Shown piece by piece: positions 1-8,739 of a stretch of DNA of 64,000 bases. Positions within the stretch are counted from its first letter, which is position 1, and each line of letters opens with the position of its first letter. Under the pieces are notes generated by a model that worked only from the letters and a program-made list of their open reading frames with translations, was not told the origin of the DNA and did no database searches. A program made the position numbers and the translations under genes. Origin of the DNA: VXOZ01 sp965220045 (GTDB taxonomy: Bacteria; Chloroflexota; UBA11872; VXOZ01); assembly GCA_965220045.1 (NCBI GenBank), contig OZ244803.1:2604001-2668000 (forward strand), given 5' to 3'.

Positions 1-216
1 CCTGACCCGCTCCCTCTCACGAGACAGCATGCCGCATGACCGGCGCGATGCCGACAAGTGTCGTCGCGCTGGTTGCTCCGGCAGTTTTAATCGCCCTCGG
101 TGGAACGTAGGGGGCAGGACTCGTCACGCCTCTATGGCTTTTGGGCGCACCGCAAGGCAGGGCAAGTCTCCAGGTAGGGTCGCTCCCAGCCTCAGACGTG
201 TGGTATTCCTCGGTAG

Positions 217-235
217 CGCAGGTTTGTAACCTGCG
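217..235. repeat. Dispersed 19-bp palindrome, CGCAGGTT family
   Basis: The two arms CGCAGGTT and AACCTGCG flank TGT. The longer string GGTAGCGCAGGTTTG recurs at 50204-50222 and, inverted, at 50425-50442. A related CACAGGTTT palindrome lies at 48004-48022. Confidence 0.75.
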
Positions 236-385
236 TTTCTTACCGCCGTCTGGCGAGTGTAAAGCGATGACACGCGCCAAACGCAATTGAGAGTGCGCGC
301 TGCTGGATGCCAACCGGCCTGCAGACACCTGGCGGCCGCTCCATCGACCGACGGCAAGCGCCCATTCGCCAACCCGCCGCTCGCC

Positions 386-391
386 TATAAT
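386..391 (+). promoter_or_regulatory. Possible -10 box (TATAAT) before dxr
   Basis: A perfect TATAAT lies 48 bases upstream of the dxr start. No good -35 hexamer is visible 16-18 bases further upstream, so this rests on the -10 match alone. Confidence 0.3.
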
Positions 392-438
392 GGAGATAGA
401 GGTAAACGTGCATCCCCTGGCAAGATGAGAAGCCGCCT

Positions 439-1614
439 GTGATCAAGCGTGTCGTGGTGCTGGGCTCCACCGGGTCAATCGGCAAACAGACCCTCGATGT
501 GATTCGCGCGAATCCGGAGAGACTAAACGTCGTTGGCTTGGCCGCCGGTAGCGACGTAGGCACCCTCGCGGCGCAAATTGCCGAGTTTCAGCCGGAGGCG
601 GCCTATTGCCTTGACGGCAGCGTGGCACGCCTCATGGGAGAAGGGACGCGTGTCTATGCGGGAGACGCCGGCATCGAGCAACTCGTTGGTGCGATTGATG
701 CCGACGTAACCGTGGTGGGAACGCCGGGCATGGTCGGCGCGCGGGCGACCCTGGCGGCGCTGGAGCGGGGACAGGACGTAGCGCTAGCGAACAAGGAAAC
801 ACTCGTCATGGCGGGAGACCTCGTCATGAAAGCGGCTGCCGCACATGGCGCTGCCGTGTTGCCGACCGACAGTGAGCATAGCGCCATCTGGCAGTGCCTG
901 CACGGAGAGGACAACGGCGCCATTCGACGCATCATATTGGCCGCTTCCGGCGGCCCCTTCCGTACGGCCTCGGACCGGGAACTCGCGGCGGTCACGCCGC
1001 AGCAAGCCTTGCAGCATCCCACGTGGTCAATGGGCGCCAAGATAACCATCGATTCTGCCACGCTGCTCAATAAGGGCCTTGAGATCATCGAGGCGCACTG
1101 GTTGTTCGCGCTGCCGTATGCAAAGATCGAGGCGATCATCCACCCGCAGAGCATTGTGCATGCGCTCGTGGAGTTCGCGGATGGCGCGGTGAAGGCCCAG
1201 TTGAGCCATCCCGATATGCGTTTACCCATCCAGCATGCGCTGAGCTATCCGGAGCGGTTTCCGACGCACTGGGGCGGACTTGATTTCACGAGGGTAACGG
1301 ATCTGGAATTCCATGAGCCCGATGTCACGCGCTTTCCCTGCTTAGCGTTGGCCCGCCAGGCTGCGGAAACGGGCGGCACAGCGCCGGCGGTGCTCTGCGC
1401 GGCCGACGAGGTAGCCGTCGAGCTCTTTTTGCAAGACGCTATCGGCTTTCTCGATATTCCCCGCCTGATAGCGCAGGCGTTGGACGCGCATGCGAGCACG
1501 CCGGTGGAGTCGCTCGACCACGTGCTCGCCGTTGCCGGGGAGACGCGGCAGCGGCTGCTGGAGAGCACGTCAGACTTCACGACAACTACGGTGAAAGGCA
1601 GCTCCCGTGCGTGA
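439..1614 (+). CDS. dxr: 1-deoxy-D-xylulose 5-phosphate reductoisomerase
   Basis: Cytoplasmic enzyme of the MEP isoprenoid pathway that converts DXP to 2-C-methyl-D-erythritol 4-phosphate with NADPH and a divalent metal. The 391 residues are full length for the family. The N-terminal dinucleotide-binding loop GSTGSIGKQTLDVI (9-22), the LANKET motif (116-121), the metal-site segment PTDSEHSAI (142-150; D144, E146) and NKGLEIIEA (211-219) are all present. The start is GTG. It is followed after 152 bases by the RseP-like protease, a common dxr-rseP arrangement. ispD and ispF of the same pathway lie far away at 42.2-43.5 kb. Confidence 0.97.
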   Translation: MIKRVVVLGSTGSIGKQTLDVIRANPERLNVVGLAAGSDVGTLAAQIAEFQPEAAYCLDGSVARLMGEGTRVYAGDAGIEQLVGAIDADVTVVGTPGMVGARATLAALERGQDVALANKETLVMAGDLVMKAAAAHGAAVLPTDSEHSAIWQCLHGEDNGAIRRIILAASGGPFRTASDRELAAVTPQQALQHPTWSMGAKITIDSATLLNKGLEIIEAHWLFALPYAKIEAIIHPQSIVHALVEFADGAVKAQLSHPDMRLPIQHALSYPERFPTHWGGLDFTRVTDLEFHEPDVTRFPCLALARQAAETGGTAPAVLCAADEVAVELFLQDAIGFLDIPRLIAQALDAHASTPVESLDHVLAVAGETRQRLLESTSDFTTTTVKGSSRA

Positions 1615-1766
1615 TACAGGGCCGGATCGTAAAGAAGAGAGGACATTGGGCCGCCGTGGGCGCCGAATTGACGAATCCCTCGGGGTAACCGTGAGACTCG
1701 TTATGGAAGAGTGGGACCAGTGAGACAAAACCAAAGAAGAGGCATTTCTGTGCGGAAGAGGTTCGG

Positions 1767-2795
1767 ATGCTAACCACGATTCTCGCATTCGTATTCGTCC
1801 TTTCTCTGCTCATACTTGCCCATGAGATCGGTCACTTCGTAGCGGCGCGACGCGTCGGCATCCGTGTGGTGGAGTTCGGCATTGGTTGGCCGCCGCGCCT
1901 CGTCTCGCGACGCATTGGCGAGACCCTCTATTCGCTCAATTTGCTGCCGCTGGGCGGCTTTGTGCGCATGTTTGGCGAATTCGGTGGCGCGGAGCCGGGC
2001 AGCTTCATGAGCAAGCGCCCGGAGGAGCGCGTAGTGGTGATTCTGGCCGGCGTTGCAATGAACGTGCTGATCGCCCCGCTGCTCTTCGCCTGCGCCTTCA
2101 TGCTTGGCGAGCCTCAGTATACCGGCCGCATCCTGGTTCAGGAGGTGGTGCCGGAGAGCCCCGCGGCAGCAGCCGGTCTGCTGGCCGGCGACCGTATTCT
2201 CGCCATCAATGACCTTGCCATTACTTCGATGACGCTGGTGCGGGAGCAAATCGGCAACACTCAGGAAGGCACGCCATTGCGTCTCTCCATCGAGCGAGAG
2301 GGCAGCCGGCAGACGATACGCGTGACACCCGAGTACAACCCACAGGTCGAGCGCCTGGCCGTCGGCGTCGTCTTGCTGCCAGAGCACACGATCAAGCGCT
2401 ACTGGCCCTGGGAAGCGGCGTGGCGCGGCATTCTGCGTACCGGCGAGATGTTCGCCATCATTGGAATAGGCGTTGCCAGCCTGATTCAAGGCACCGAGGA
2501 GGGGGACATCCTGGGGCCGGTGGGCATTGCGTCGCTGACCGGACAAGTGGCCCGTTCCGGCATCTCCCAACTGCTCACGTTCACGGGCTTCTTGAGCATC
2601 AATCTGGCAATCATCAACCTGCTGCCCTTTCCCGGTCTCGACGGTGCGCGTTTTGTGTTTACCGTCGTGGAGATGGTTCGGGGCCGGCCAATAGATCCCA
2701 AGCGCGAGGCCGCCATCAACTTTGCGGGGATCATCATCCTGCTTACGCTCACCGTGCTGATTACCTATCGAGACATCATGCGTCTCGTTGGATAG
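1767..2795 (+). CDS. rseP: RseP-type site-2 intramembrane zinc metalloprotease (M50)
   Basis: Membrane protease that in known family members cuts anti-sigma factors or leftover signal peptides within the membrane. Of 342 residues, the first transmembrane helix carries the zinc motif HEIGH (19-23). A PDZ-like domain with EVVPESPAAAAGLLAGDRI spans about 110-190. The second metal-binding motif LLPFPGLDGARF is near 284-295, and a final hydrophobic helix follows. The AAGAGG ribosome site supports this ATG. It follows dxr. The substrate cannot be deduced here, because no sigma or anti-sigma pair is nearby. Confidence 0.93.
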   Translation: MLTTILAFVFVLSLLILAHEIGHFVAARRVGIRVVEFGIGWPPRLVSRRIGETLYSLNLLPLGGFVRMFGEFGGAEPGSFMSKRPEERVVVILAGVAMNVLIAPLLFACAFMLGEPQYTGRILVQEVVPESPAAAAGLLAGDRILAINDLAITSMTLVREQIGNTQEGTPLRLSIEREGSRQTIRVTPEYNPQVERLAVGVVLLPEHTIKRYWPWEAAWRGILRTGEMFAIIGIGVASLIQGTEEGDILGPVGIASLTGQVARSGISQLLTFTGFLSINLAIINLLPFPGLDGARFVFTVVEMVRGRPIDPKREAAINFAGIIILLTLTVLITYRDIMRLVG

Positions 2796-2889
2796 CATGC
2801 GTTGACTAGTCACTCGGCATACGCACATTGTGCTACAATATTGAGCACGGTCCGTCCGGACCGGGGTGCGCAATCAAGGGGATTCACGT

Positions 2890-4032
2890 GTGTCTCAGGT
2901 ATTCTCCTTTCGGATTCCGCAGGACATCCACTTTGGGCCGGAAGTCTATCGCCAACTCCCCGCGCTCGTGCGCGCCCGCTCAACCGCACGAATTCTGCTG
3001 ATTACCGATCCCGGCCTTGTCGCTGCCGGTGTAGCAGCGACCGTCGAGAACGCATTGACTGCCGCCGGGAGCGACGTTGTTTGCTTTCAAGACATTCCGC
3101 CGGAACCCCACCTCGACGATGTCGAGCGCTGCCGGTCATTCGCCGTACGCGAGCGAGCTACGGCGGTGGTGGGTCTCGGCGGCGGGAGTGTGCTCGATAG
3201 CGCAAAGATTGTGGCGGGATTTGCCTCCTGTTCGGAGACGCTTGAGAGCTTTATCGATCGAGAAGACGACAAGATCGACCCTGGACTGCCGCTCTTTCTC
3301 CTGCCCACCACGGCAGGCTCAGGCGCGGAGGCTACGGCGGGAGCTATCGTGGCGTTTCAAGGGCGCAAGTGCCGCCTCGCGGGGAGCTACGCCCATCCGG
3401 TGGTGTCCTTAGTCGACCCTACGTTCACCCGCAGCCTACCGAAAGGGATCACCATTGCCAGTGGATTGGACGCGCTCACGCATGCGATTGAGTCGTTTAC
3501 GGCGCGACGGGCAAGCCCCATGAGCCGCATCTATTCACGCGAAGCGTACCACCTCATCATGGCGTGGCTACCCCGCGTCCTGGCTGATGGTGTGGACTTG
3601 GAGGCGCGCAGCAAAATGGCTCGGGCAGCTCTGTATGCCGGAATTGCCGTGGCCAACGCCGGGGCCGGCGCCATACATGCCCTCGCCTATCCCCTCGGCG
3701 GTCGCACTAGTGTGCCCCACGGCATCGCCAACGCCATCCTCTTGCCGCACGTCCTGCAACGAAACATAGCCGCTTTCCCGGAGTCTTACGCGGCGCTCTG
3801 CGACGACCTTACAGCGCCCACCGACCAAGCGCGCGCCAATCGCGTGCTGGATGAGGTGCGTACATTGCTGCGAGCCCTGCAGACACCGCCACGGCTCGCC
3901 GACTATGGCGTGCAAAAGGCGACGTTACCCGCGCTGGCGGCAGAGGCCGGCAAGGTCCGCCGCCTCTTGGATAACAACGTACGCAGTTTCAGTCCCGAGG
4001 AAGTCCTGGCCGTGTATGAAGCGGCGTGGTGA
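2890..4032 (+). CDS. Iron-containing (group III) alcohol dehydrogenase family protein
   Basis: NAD(P)-dependent dehydrogenase of the Fe-ADH superfamily, 380 residues. Visible family features are the GGGSVLDSAKIVA nucleotide-binding loop, TTAGSGAEAT, DALTHAIESFTA (metal ligand His) and the LGGRTSVPHGIANAILLPHVL segment with further metal-ligand histidines. The GTG at 2890 is chosen because AAGGGGA sits 7 bases before it. An in-frame GTG at 2866 has no ribosome site. The substrate is not determinable: the family includes 1,3-propanediol, lactaldehyde and maleylacetate reductases. No clear operon partner is present; rseP ends 94 bases upstream. Confidence 0.88.
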   Translation: MSQVFSFRIPQDIHFGPEVYRQLPALVRARSTARILLITDPGLVAAGVAATVENALTAAGSDVVCFQDIPPEPHLDDVERCRSFAVRERATAVVGLGGGSVLDSAKIVAGFASCSETLESFIDREDDKIDPGLPLFLLPTTAGSGAEATAGAIVAFQGRKCRLAGSYAHPVVSLVDPTFTRSLPKGITIASGLDALTHAIESFTARRASPMSRIYSREAYHLIMAWLPRVLADGVDLEARSKMARAALYAGIAVANAGAGAIHALAYPLGGRTSVPHGIANAILLPHVLQRNIAAFPESYAALCDDLTAPTDQARANRVLDEVRTLLRALQTPPRLADYGVQKATLPALAAEAGKVRRLLDNNVRSFSPEEVLAVYEAAW

Positions 4033-4362
4033 CCCCATGCCTTGCTCTGTAGTATTGTCTAGACTGAGGGTACCGCGCCGCCTTGTCTGAGATTACGGTG
4101 CGCTACTTCGCAGTAGGCTTCTCTTGTTGTTCAGCCGGTTGATCCCACGGGATGGGGCCGGCACTTGGCGCGGAATCCTGGCGGATTAGGTTTGGGCGCG
4201 CGCAGGATAGCAATTGCAACACATGCGGCCTCTGCGGCACACGCGCAGCACTATGGACGACGCTCCTCGGAGACTATTGACTCGCGCAGAACGTAAGCTC
4301 TTACCTACTCTCGGCTGTCTGCAACGGTATTGCCCGCACGCGGCCATCGCCTACAAAAGCAC
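4033..4362. other. Intergenic region, nothing recognised
   Basis: About 330 bases between the alcohol dehydrogenase and the YfhO-like gene. I see no plausible coding frame, RNA or strong repeat in it. Confidence 0.5.
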
Positions 4363-6726
4363 ATGACTGTAGAACAACGACAACCGATTCTCATCGACTT
4401 TGTCGCCTTGGGCAGCTTCTTGCTCCTGGCGCTCGCCTTCTTCTGGAAGTCCGTATTCGGGCTGGGCGTCATCGGCAGCGCCGACTTGGTCATGTTCTTC
4501 CACCCTTACAAGGCCTACATTCGCGAGTTGATCAGTCAAGGCGAGATTCCCCTGTGGAACCCTCTCCTGTACCTGGGCACCCCTCTGCTCGCGAACATAC
4601 AGGCCGGCATCCTCTACCCGCCGGACGCTCTCTTTGTGCTCTTCTCTTTTCCCGCAGCGCTGACGTGGAGTGTCTTGCTCCATGTCTGGTGGGCGCTTGC
4701 CGGCATGTACTTGTTCTTGCGCTATGGGTTGGGAACCACCGTCTTTGCCGCCTGGTTTGGCAGCCTGTGTTTCGGTCTGGGTGGGTTCATGCTGTCGCAC
4801 GTCGGACAGGTCAATCAACTGCACACGGCGGTCTGGCTCCCTTGGCTCTTGCTGTGTGCCAAGCGCGCCAGCATGCCGCCGTCACCTTCGTGGCTGCTTG
4901 TGGGAGGTATTGCGACCGCCTTCTGCTTTACTGCCGGACATACGCAAGAGTTCTATTACGCCATCATTGTGGTGGGTCTTTTCTGCGCATACGCGGCGCT
5001 CTTTTCACCGAACGGGCAATCCTCGCGTTGGTGGCCGCTGGTTGTTCCCGCTTTCTTTGTCATCATCGGGGGCATACTGAGCGCGGCCCAACTCTTGCCG
5101 ACATTGGAAGCGGTGGGCCATTCCTACCGGCGCGGCGGTCTGACGCTGGAAGCATCTGCGGCCCTGGCCGTCAATTGGGACGAGGTGCTGTTGTCGCTCT
5201 TGCCTCGCTACTGGGCCCAGCCCGGCCTGGAAGCCATCGCCTACATAGGCGTGGCCGGCGCAATCCTGGCATTCTTTGGTCTGATGCAGATTACGCGCGA
5301 GCGCTGGATACCGTTCTTTCTTGTTCTGGCGTCTATTTCCCTCGTCTTGGCATTGGGCACGGCTACACCACTGTTCGAACTCTTGCATACGGTAATGCCG
5401 GGCTTTTCGCTCTTTCGTGCACCGGCTCGCTGGCTCTTCCTGGTCAGCTTCAGCCTTGCGGCGCTGGCGGCATATGGCGCGGACCGTCTCCGGGACGACC
5501 TGCGTCCGGAGGAACGGCGGCGGCTCTCTTTGGTGCTGCTCACCGGCACCGTTCTTGCTTCGCTGCTGTTTATCGCCTTCGTCGGCCGCTTATACCTCAT
5601 TGGCGGCCAACAAGCATTGCCAGATTCCCAAGTGATCGTGTATTGGGCAACCATTGCCGCGGTGACGTACACTACCATCCTGCTGCTGCTCCACCACGGC
5701 TTGGCGAATATGCTCGCCTACATTCTGGTCGGCGCGGTAGTAGTGGCTGACCTCTTCTTTGCCTCCCGTCCGCTGGAATTCAATCAGGCGTTTCCCGCGG
5801 AGATCTACGAGCAATCGGTAACAACGCAGCAGCTCTCTCAACACTGGACCGATGCCCGCTATGTAAGCATCGCGGCAGAGCACTTCCCCTTAGAAAGTGA
5901 AGAGGAGCGCAAAGCAGAGCTCCAGGAATCGCTTTCAGATGCCTGGGCGCAGCGCGCTCTCACGTATGACAGGTACAACGAGGAATTTCGCCCCAATGTC
6001 AATCTCCCCTTGGGCATGGCCAATGCGGACGGCCACGATGGCGGGATTCTGCCGAGTGAGGATTATGCCGTCCTCCGCGGCGCGTTGCTGAACGACCCGG
6101 ATATACCGCCGCACATGAGTCTGTCACTCGTGGAGGACCTGCAACTGGATGCACGGCTTTGGGGCTTGCTGAACGTCCGCTATCTCGTTGCCGATCACGA
6201 GCAGAGCGAACCGGGGCCTGGGTGGGAGTTGATCGGCCAGGCGCGCCAGGATGGCCCTTGGCTCTTTGAGAACCGGGAGCTCTTGCCGAGGACATTTGTA
6301 GTGTTCGAAGCCGTAGTCGATGAAAATCCCCTGCGGCTGCGCACAATCGATGTGGCAAGGCAGGCCCTCGTGGATCGACCGATTCCGGAGCTTATCGGGG
6401 GCACCGGCGAACCGGTGACCGCGACCATAGTATCCGAGTCCCCACGACGGGTTGAGATCCAAGCCACCACGTCGCAACCGGGATTGCTCGTGTTGTCCGA
6501 CTCGTATTTCCCCGGCTGGACGGCAACCGTCAACGGCAGTCCACGGGAAATCCATCGCGTGAACGTAGCGTTGCGCGGCGTGCTGCTGCCCTCAGGCGAA
6601 CATACGGTCGTGTTTACATACCAACCGCGGTGGTTTCAGATTGGCGTCGTCGTAAGCCTGGTTGGCTGGCTGCTGGCGCTGGCAATGCTCCTGCCGCGTC
6701 TCATGCGGCGAGGACCGAGACGCTAA
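4363..6726 (+). CDS. YfhO-like polytopic membrane protein
   Basis: Large integral membrane protein (787 residues from the ATG at 4363; a TTG at 4330 would add 11). The first roughly 460 residues contain about a dozen hydrophobic helices. A large extracytoplasmic domain follows (about 470-750), ending in the family-typical segment around PGWTATVNGSPREIHRVNVA and then a last helix. YfhO-family proteins are GT-C-fold-like and have been linked to glycosylation of lipoteichoic acid or other surface polymers. Acceptor and donor are unknown here. It appears monocistronic, facing the convergent fhs gene 52 bases downstream. Confidence 0.82.
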   Translation: MTVEQRQPILIDFVALGSFLLLALAFFWKSVFGLGVIGSADLVMFFHPYKAYIRELISQGEIPLWNPLLYLGTPLLANIQAGILYPPDALFVLFSFPAALTWSVLLHVWWALAGMYLFLRYGLGTTVFAAWFGSLCFGLGGFMLSHVGQVNQLHTAVWLPWLLLCAKRASMPPSPSWLLVGGIATAFCFTAGHTQEFYYAIIVVGLFCAYAALFSPNGQSSRWWPLVVPAFFVIIGGILSAAQLLPTLEAVGHSYRRGGLTLEASAALAVNWDEVLLSLLPRYWAQPGLEAIAYIGVAGAILAFFGLMQITRERWIPFFLVLASISLVLALGTATPLFELLHTVMPGFSLFRAPARWLFLVSFSLAALAAYGADRLRDDLRPEERRRLSLVLLTGTVLASLLFIAFVGRLYLIGGQQALPDSQVIVYWATIAAVTYTTILLLLHHGLANMLAYILVGAVVVADLFFASRPLEFNQAFPAEIYEQSVTTQQLSQHWTDARYVSIAAEHFPLESEEERKAELQESLSDAWAQRALTYDRYNEEFRPNVNLPLGMANADGHDGGILPSEDYAVLRGALLNDPDIPPHMSLSLVEDLQLDARLWGLLNVRYLVADHEQSEPGPGWELIGQARQDGPWLFENRELLPRTFVVFEAVVDENPLRLRTIDVARQALVDRPIPELIGGTGEPVTATIVSESPRRVEIQATTSQPGLLVLSDSYFPGWTATVNGSPREIHRVNVALRGVLLPSGEHTVVFTYQPRWFQIGVVVSLVGWLLALAMLLPRLMRRGPRR

Positions 6727-6778
6727 TCATCCGATAGCGGTGTTGCGGCGCCTTGGGCACGCTCTTCCAGCACCGGAT

Positions 6779-8443
6779 TTAGCTGAGCCCGCCCACGTTC
6801 CCCGCATCGTCGATGGTCATGCCGTCCGCCGCCGGTACTGCAGGTAGACCCGGCAGCGTCATGATGTCGCCGGTCAAAGGCACGATGAAACCCGCGCCGG
6901 CAGACAGCTTCACCTGGCGTACCGTGATGCTAAAGTTCGAGGGCCTCCCAAGCAGACGCGGATTATCGGAAAACGATGACTGGGTCTTGGCCATGCAGAT
7001 GGGGAGACTCTTGTGCTCACTGCGCTGGAGTTGCCGCAACGTGCGGTTGGCCGCCGGCGCATAGGTAACTCGCGCCGCGCCGTAGATCTCGCGGGCGACC
7101 GTAGCAATCTTGTCTTTCAGGGGCAAGTCGTCGGGATAGAGCAGAGCGAATCTGTCTTCCCTCTCCGTTTCAAGCAGGCCCAGCACGGCTTCCGCCAATG
7201 CCTTGCCGCCAGCGATGCCCCCGGCAAAAACGTCCGTTTCCGCTACCGGCACGCCTTCAGCCCTACAGAACTCCGCGACCGTGCGCATGTCATTGGCGGT
7301 ATCGGTGGGGAAGCGGTTGAGCGCGACCACAACATCCAAGCCAAACTTCTTGATGTTCTCGATGTGCTTCTGCAAGTTGACGAGACCGGCTTCGAGGGCG
7401 GCGGTGTCTTCAATGTCCAAGTCGGCGGGGCGCACGCCGCCGTGGAGCTTGAGCGCGCGCACCGTGGCAACGAGCACGACGGCGTCGGGGCTCAGCCCCG
7501 CGCGCCGGCACTTGATGTTGAAGAATTTCTCCGCGCCGAGATCCGTGCCGAACCCCGCCTCCGTCACCACGTAGTCGGCAAGTTTAAGGCCGACGCGCGT
7601 GGCGATGATGGAGTTGCAGCCGTGGGCGATGTTGCCAAACGGACCGCCGTGGACGATGGCCGGGCCCCCGGCCATATTCTGGACGAGATTGGGGTGTATC
7701 GCCTCGCGCAGCAGGATCGTCATGGCGGTGTGAGCGTTCAGGTCGGCGGCCGTGACCGGCGCGCGCTCGAAGGTCTCGCCGACGACGATGCGGCCCAACC
7801 GTGCCTTGAGATCGGCGAGGTCGCTGGAGAGGCAAAGAATCGCCATGATCTCGGAAGCGGGGGTGATGTCGAAGCCACTCTCCCTGGGCACACCCTCCGA
7901 TCTGCCGCCGAGACCGAGGACGACATTGCGCAAGGCGCGGTCGTTCATGTCGATGGTCCGCCGCCAGGTCACGCGGCGGGGATCGATGCCAAGCGCATTG
8001 CCTTGATGGAGGTGGTTGTCGAGCATCGCGGCGAGGAGATTGTGCGCGGAGGTGATGGCGTGAAAGTCGCCGGTGAAGTGAAGATTTATCTCCAGCGAAG
8101 GCTCCAACGTCGCTTTGCCGCCGCCGGTCGCGCCGCCTTTGATGCCAAAAACCGGGCCCAATGAAGGCTCACGCGTGCATGAGAGGGCGTTCAATCCCAT
8201 GTTGAAAAGCGTCTGCGCGAGGCCGACGGTGACCGTGGTCTTGCCCTCACCCGCCGCGGTGGGTGAGATGGCGGTAACGAGGACCAGCTTGCCATCCGGC
8301 TTGTCGGCCAGCCGCTCAAGTACCTGGGTGCGTATCTTCCCCATGAGCGGGCCATAGCTGCTGAATTCATCGGATTCAAGGTCGAGACGGCTCGCGATGT
8401 CGGTGATTGGTAGTGGTTTATAGGTATCGTCTGCGCTGGTCAC
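6779..8443 (-). CDS. fhs: Formate--tetrahydrofolate ligase
   Basis: ATP-dependent synthesis of 10-formyl-THF from formate and THF, for one-carbon metabolism. The 554 residues are the normal family length. The nucleotide-binding segment PTAAGEGKTTVTVGLAQ lies near 65-81. The strongly conserved EPSLGPVFGIKGGATGGGK and the FTGDFHAITSAHNLLAA block follow. The GTG start is backed by an AGGAGG ribosome site 6 bases upstream. No other Wood-Ljungdahl genes are in the window, so a role in serine/glycine one-carbon flow is more likely than acetogenesis. Confidence 0.97.
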   Translation of the reverse strand: MTSADDTYKPLPITDIASRLDLESDEFSSYGPLMGKIRTQVLERLADKPDGKLVLVTAISPTAAGEGKTTVTVGLAQTLFNMGLNALSCTREPSLGPVFGIKGGATGGGKATLEPSLEINLHFTGDFHAITSAHNLLAAMLDNHLHQGNALGIDPRRVTWRRTIDMNDRALRNVVLGLGGRSEGVPRESGFDITPASEIMAILCLSSDLADLKARLGRIVVGETFERAPVTAADLNAHTAMTILLREAIHPNLVQNMAGGPAIVHGGPFGNIAHGCNSIIATRVGLKLADYVVTEAGFGTDLGAEKFFNIKCRRAGLSPDAVVLVATVRALKLHGGVRPADLDIEDTAALEAGLVNLQKHIENIKKFGLDVVVALNRFPTDTANDMRTVAEFCRAEGVPVAETDVFAGGIAGGKALAEAVLGLLETEREDRFALLYPDDLPLKDKIATVAREIYGAARVTYAPAANRTLRQLQRSEHKSLPICMAKTQSSFSDNPRLLGRPSNFSITVRQVKLSAGAGFIVPLTGDIMTLPGLPAVPAADGMTIDDAGNVGGLS

Positions 8444-8739
8444 AATACTCCTCCTCGCTGAAGACAGACTGCGTTCGTCAATGGTGCCGCGAGCGCGTCG
8501 GACGCGCCCGCATCCTCGGGAGATCCGCTCATTGGGTTACGGAGCAGGCTTAATGGAACTCTAACGGACACGCCGGTTTCGTCGCAGTCGCCGACTTTGT
8601 CGCAGACGCTGACTTCGTCGCAGTCACCGACTTTGTCGAAGTCACCGAATTGAGCTTAGCCGGTGAAGACTTCCCCTCACCCCAGGGTAAGGGAGACTGA
8701 GTGCGGAGGGATTCGCCGCACGCCTCTCCACCCATCGGC
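8444..8739. other. Intergenic region with tandem 18-bp repeat
   Basis: About 296 bases between two minus-strand genes. It contains four imperfect 18-bp units (8578-8649) and a partial copy of the CCCTCACCC-type dispersed repeat near 8673-8696. No gene is recognised. Confidence 0.6.
8578..8649. repeat. Four tandem copies of an imperfect 18-bp unit
   Basis: Units of the form TTYGTCGCAGTCRCCGAC run head to tail with 2-4 differences between copies. Because 18 is a multiple of 3, the minus strand reads as a TKS-rich hexapeptide repeat, but no gene start or family match supports translation. Confidence 0.8.

Larger units (their letters stand above)
1..438. other. Intergenic region, no gene recognised
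   Basis: No reading frame here resembles a known protein, and the usual upstream neighbours of dxr (cdsA, uppS) are not visible. It holds one copy of the CGCAGGTTTG palindromic repeat (217-235) and a possible -10 box before dxr. Confidence 0.6.

Noticed and set aside
1770..2873. Long open frame antisense to rseP (367 codons)
   Set aside because: It mirrors the codon structure of a clear M50 protease gene in GC-rich DNA and has no recognisable motifs.
7013..8164. Long open frame antisense to fhs (383 codons)
   Set aside because: A shadow of formate-THF ligase; Gly/Arg/Val-rich without domains or ribosome site.
8578..8649. Possible CRISPR array
   Set aside because: The units are contiguous with no spacers between them, only four in number, and no cas genes are nearby.
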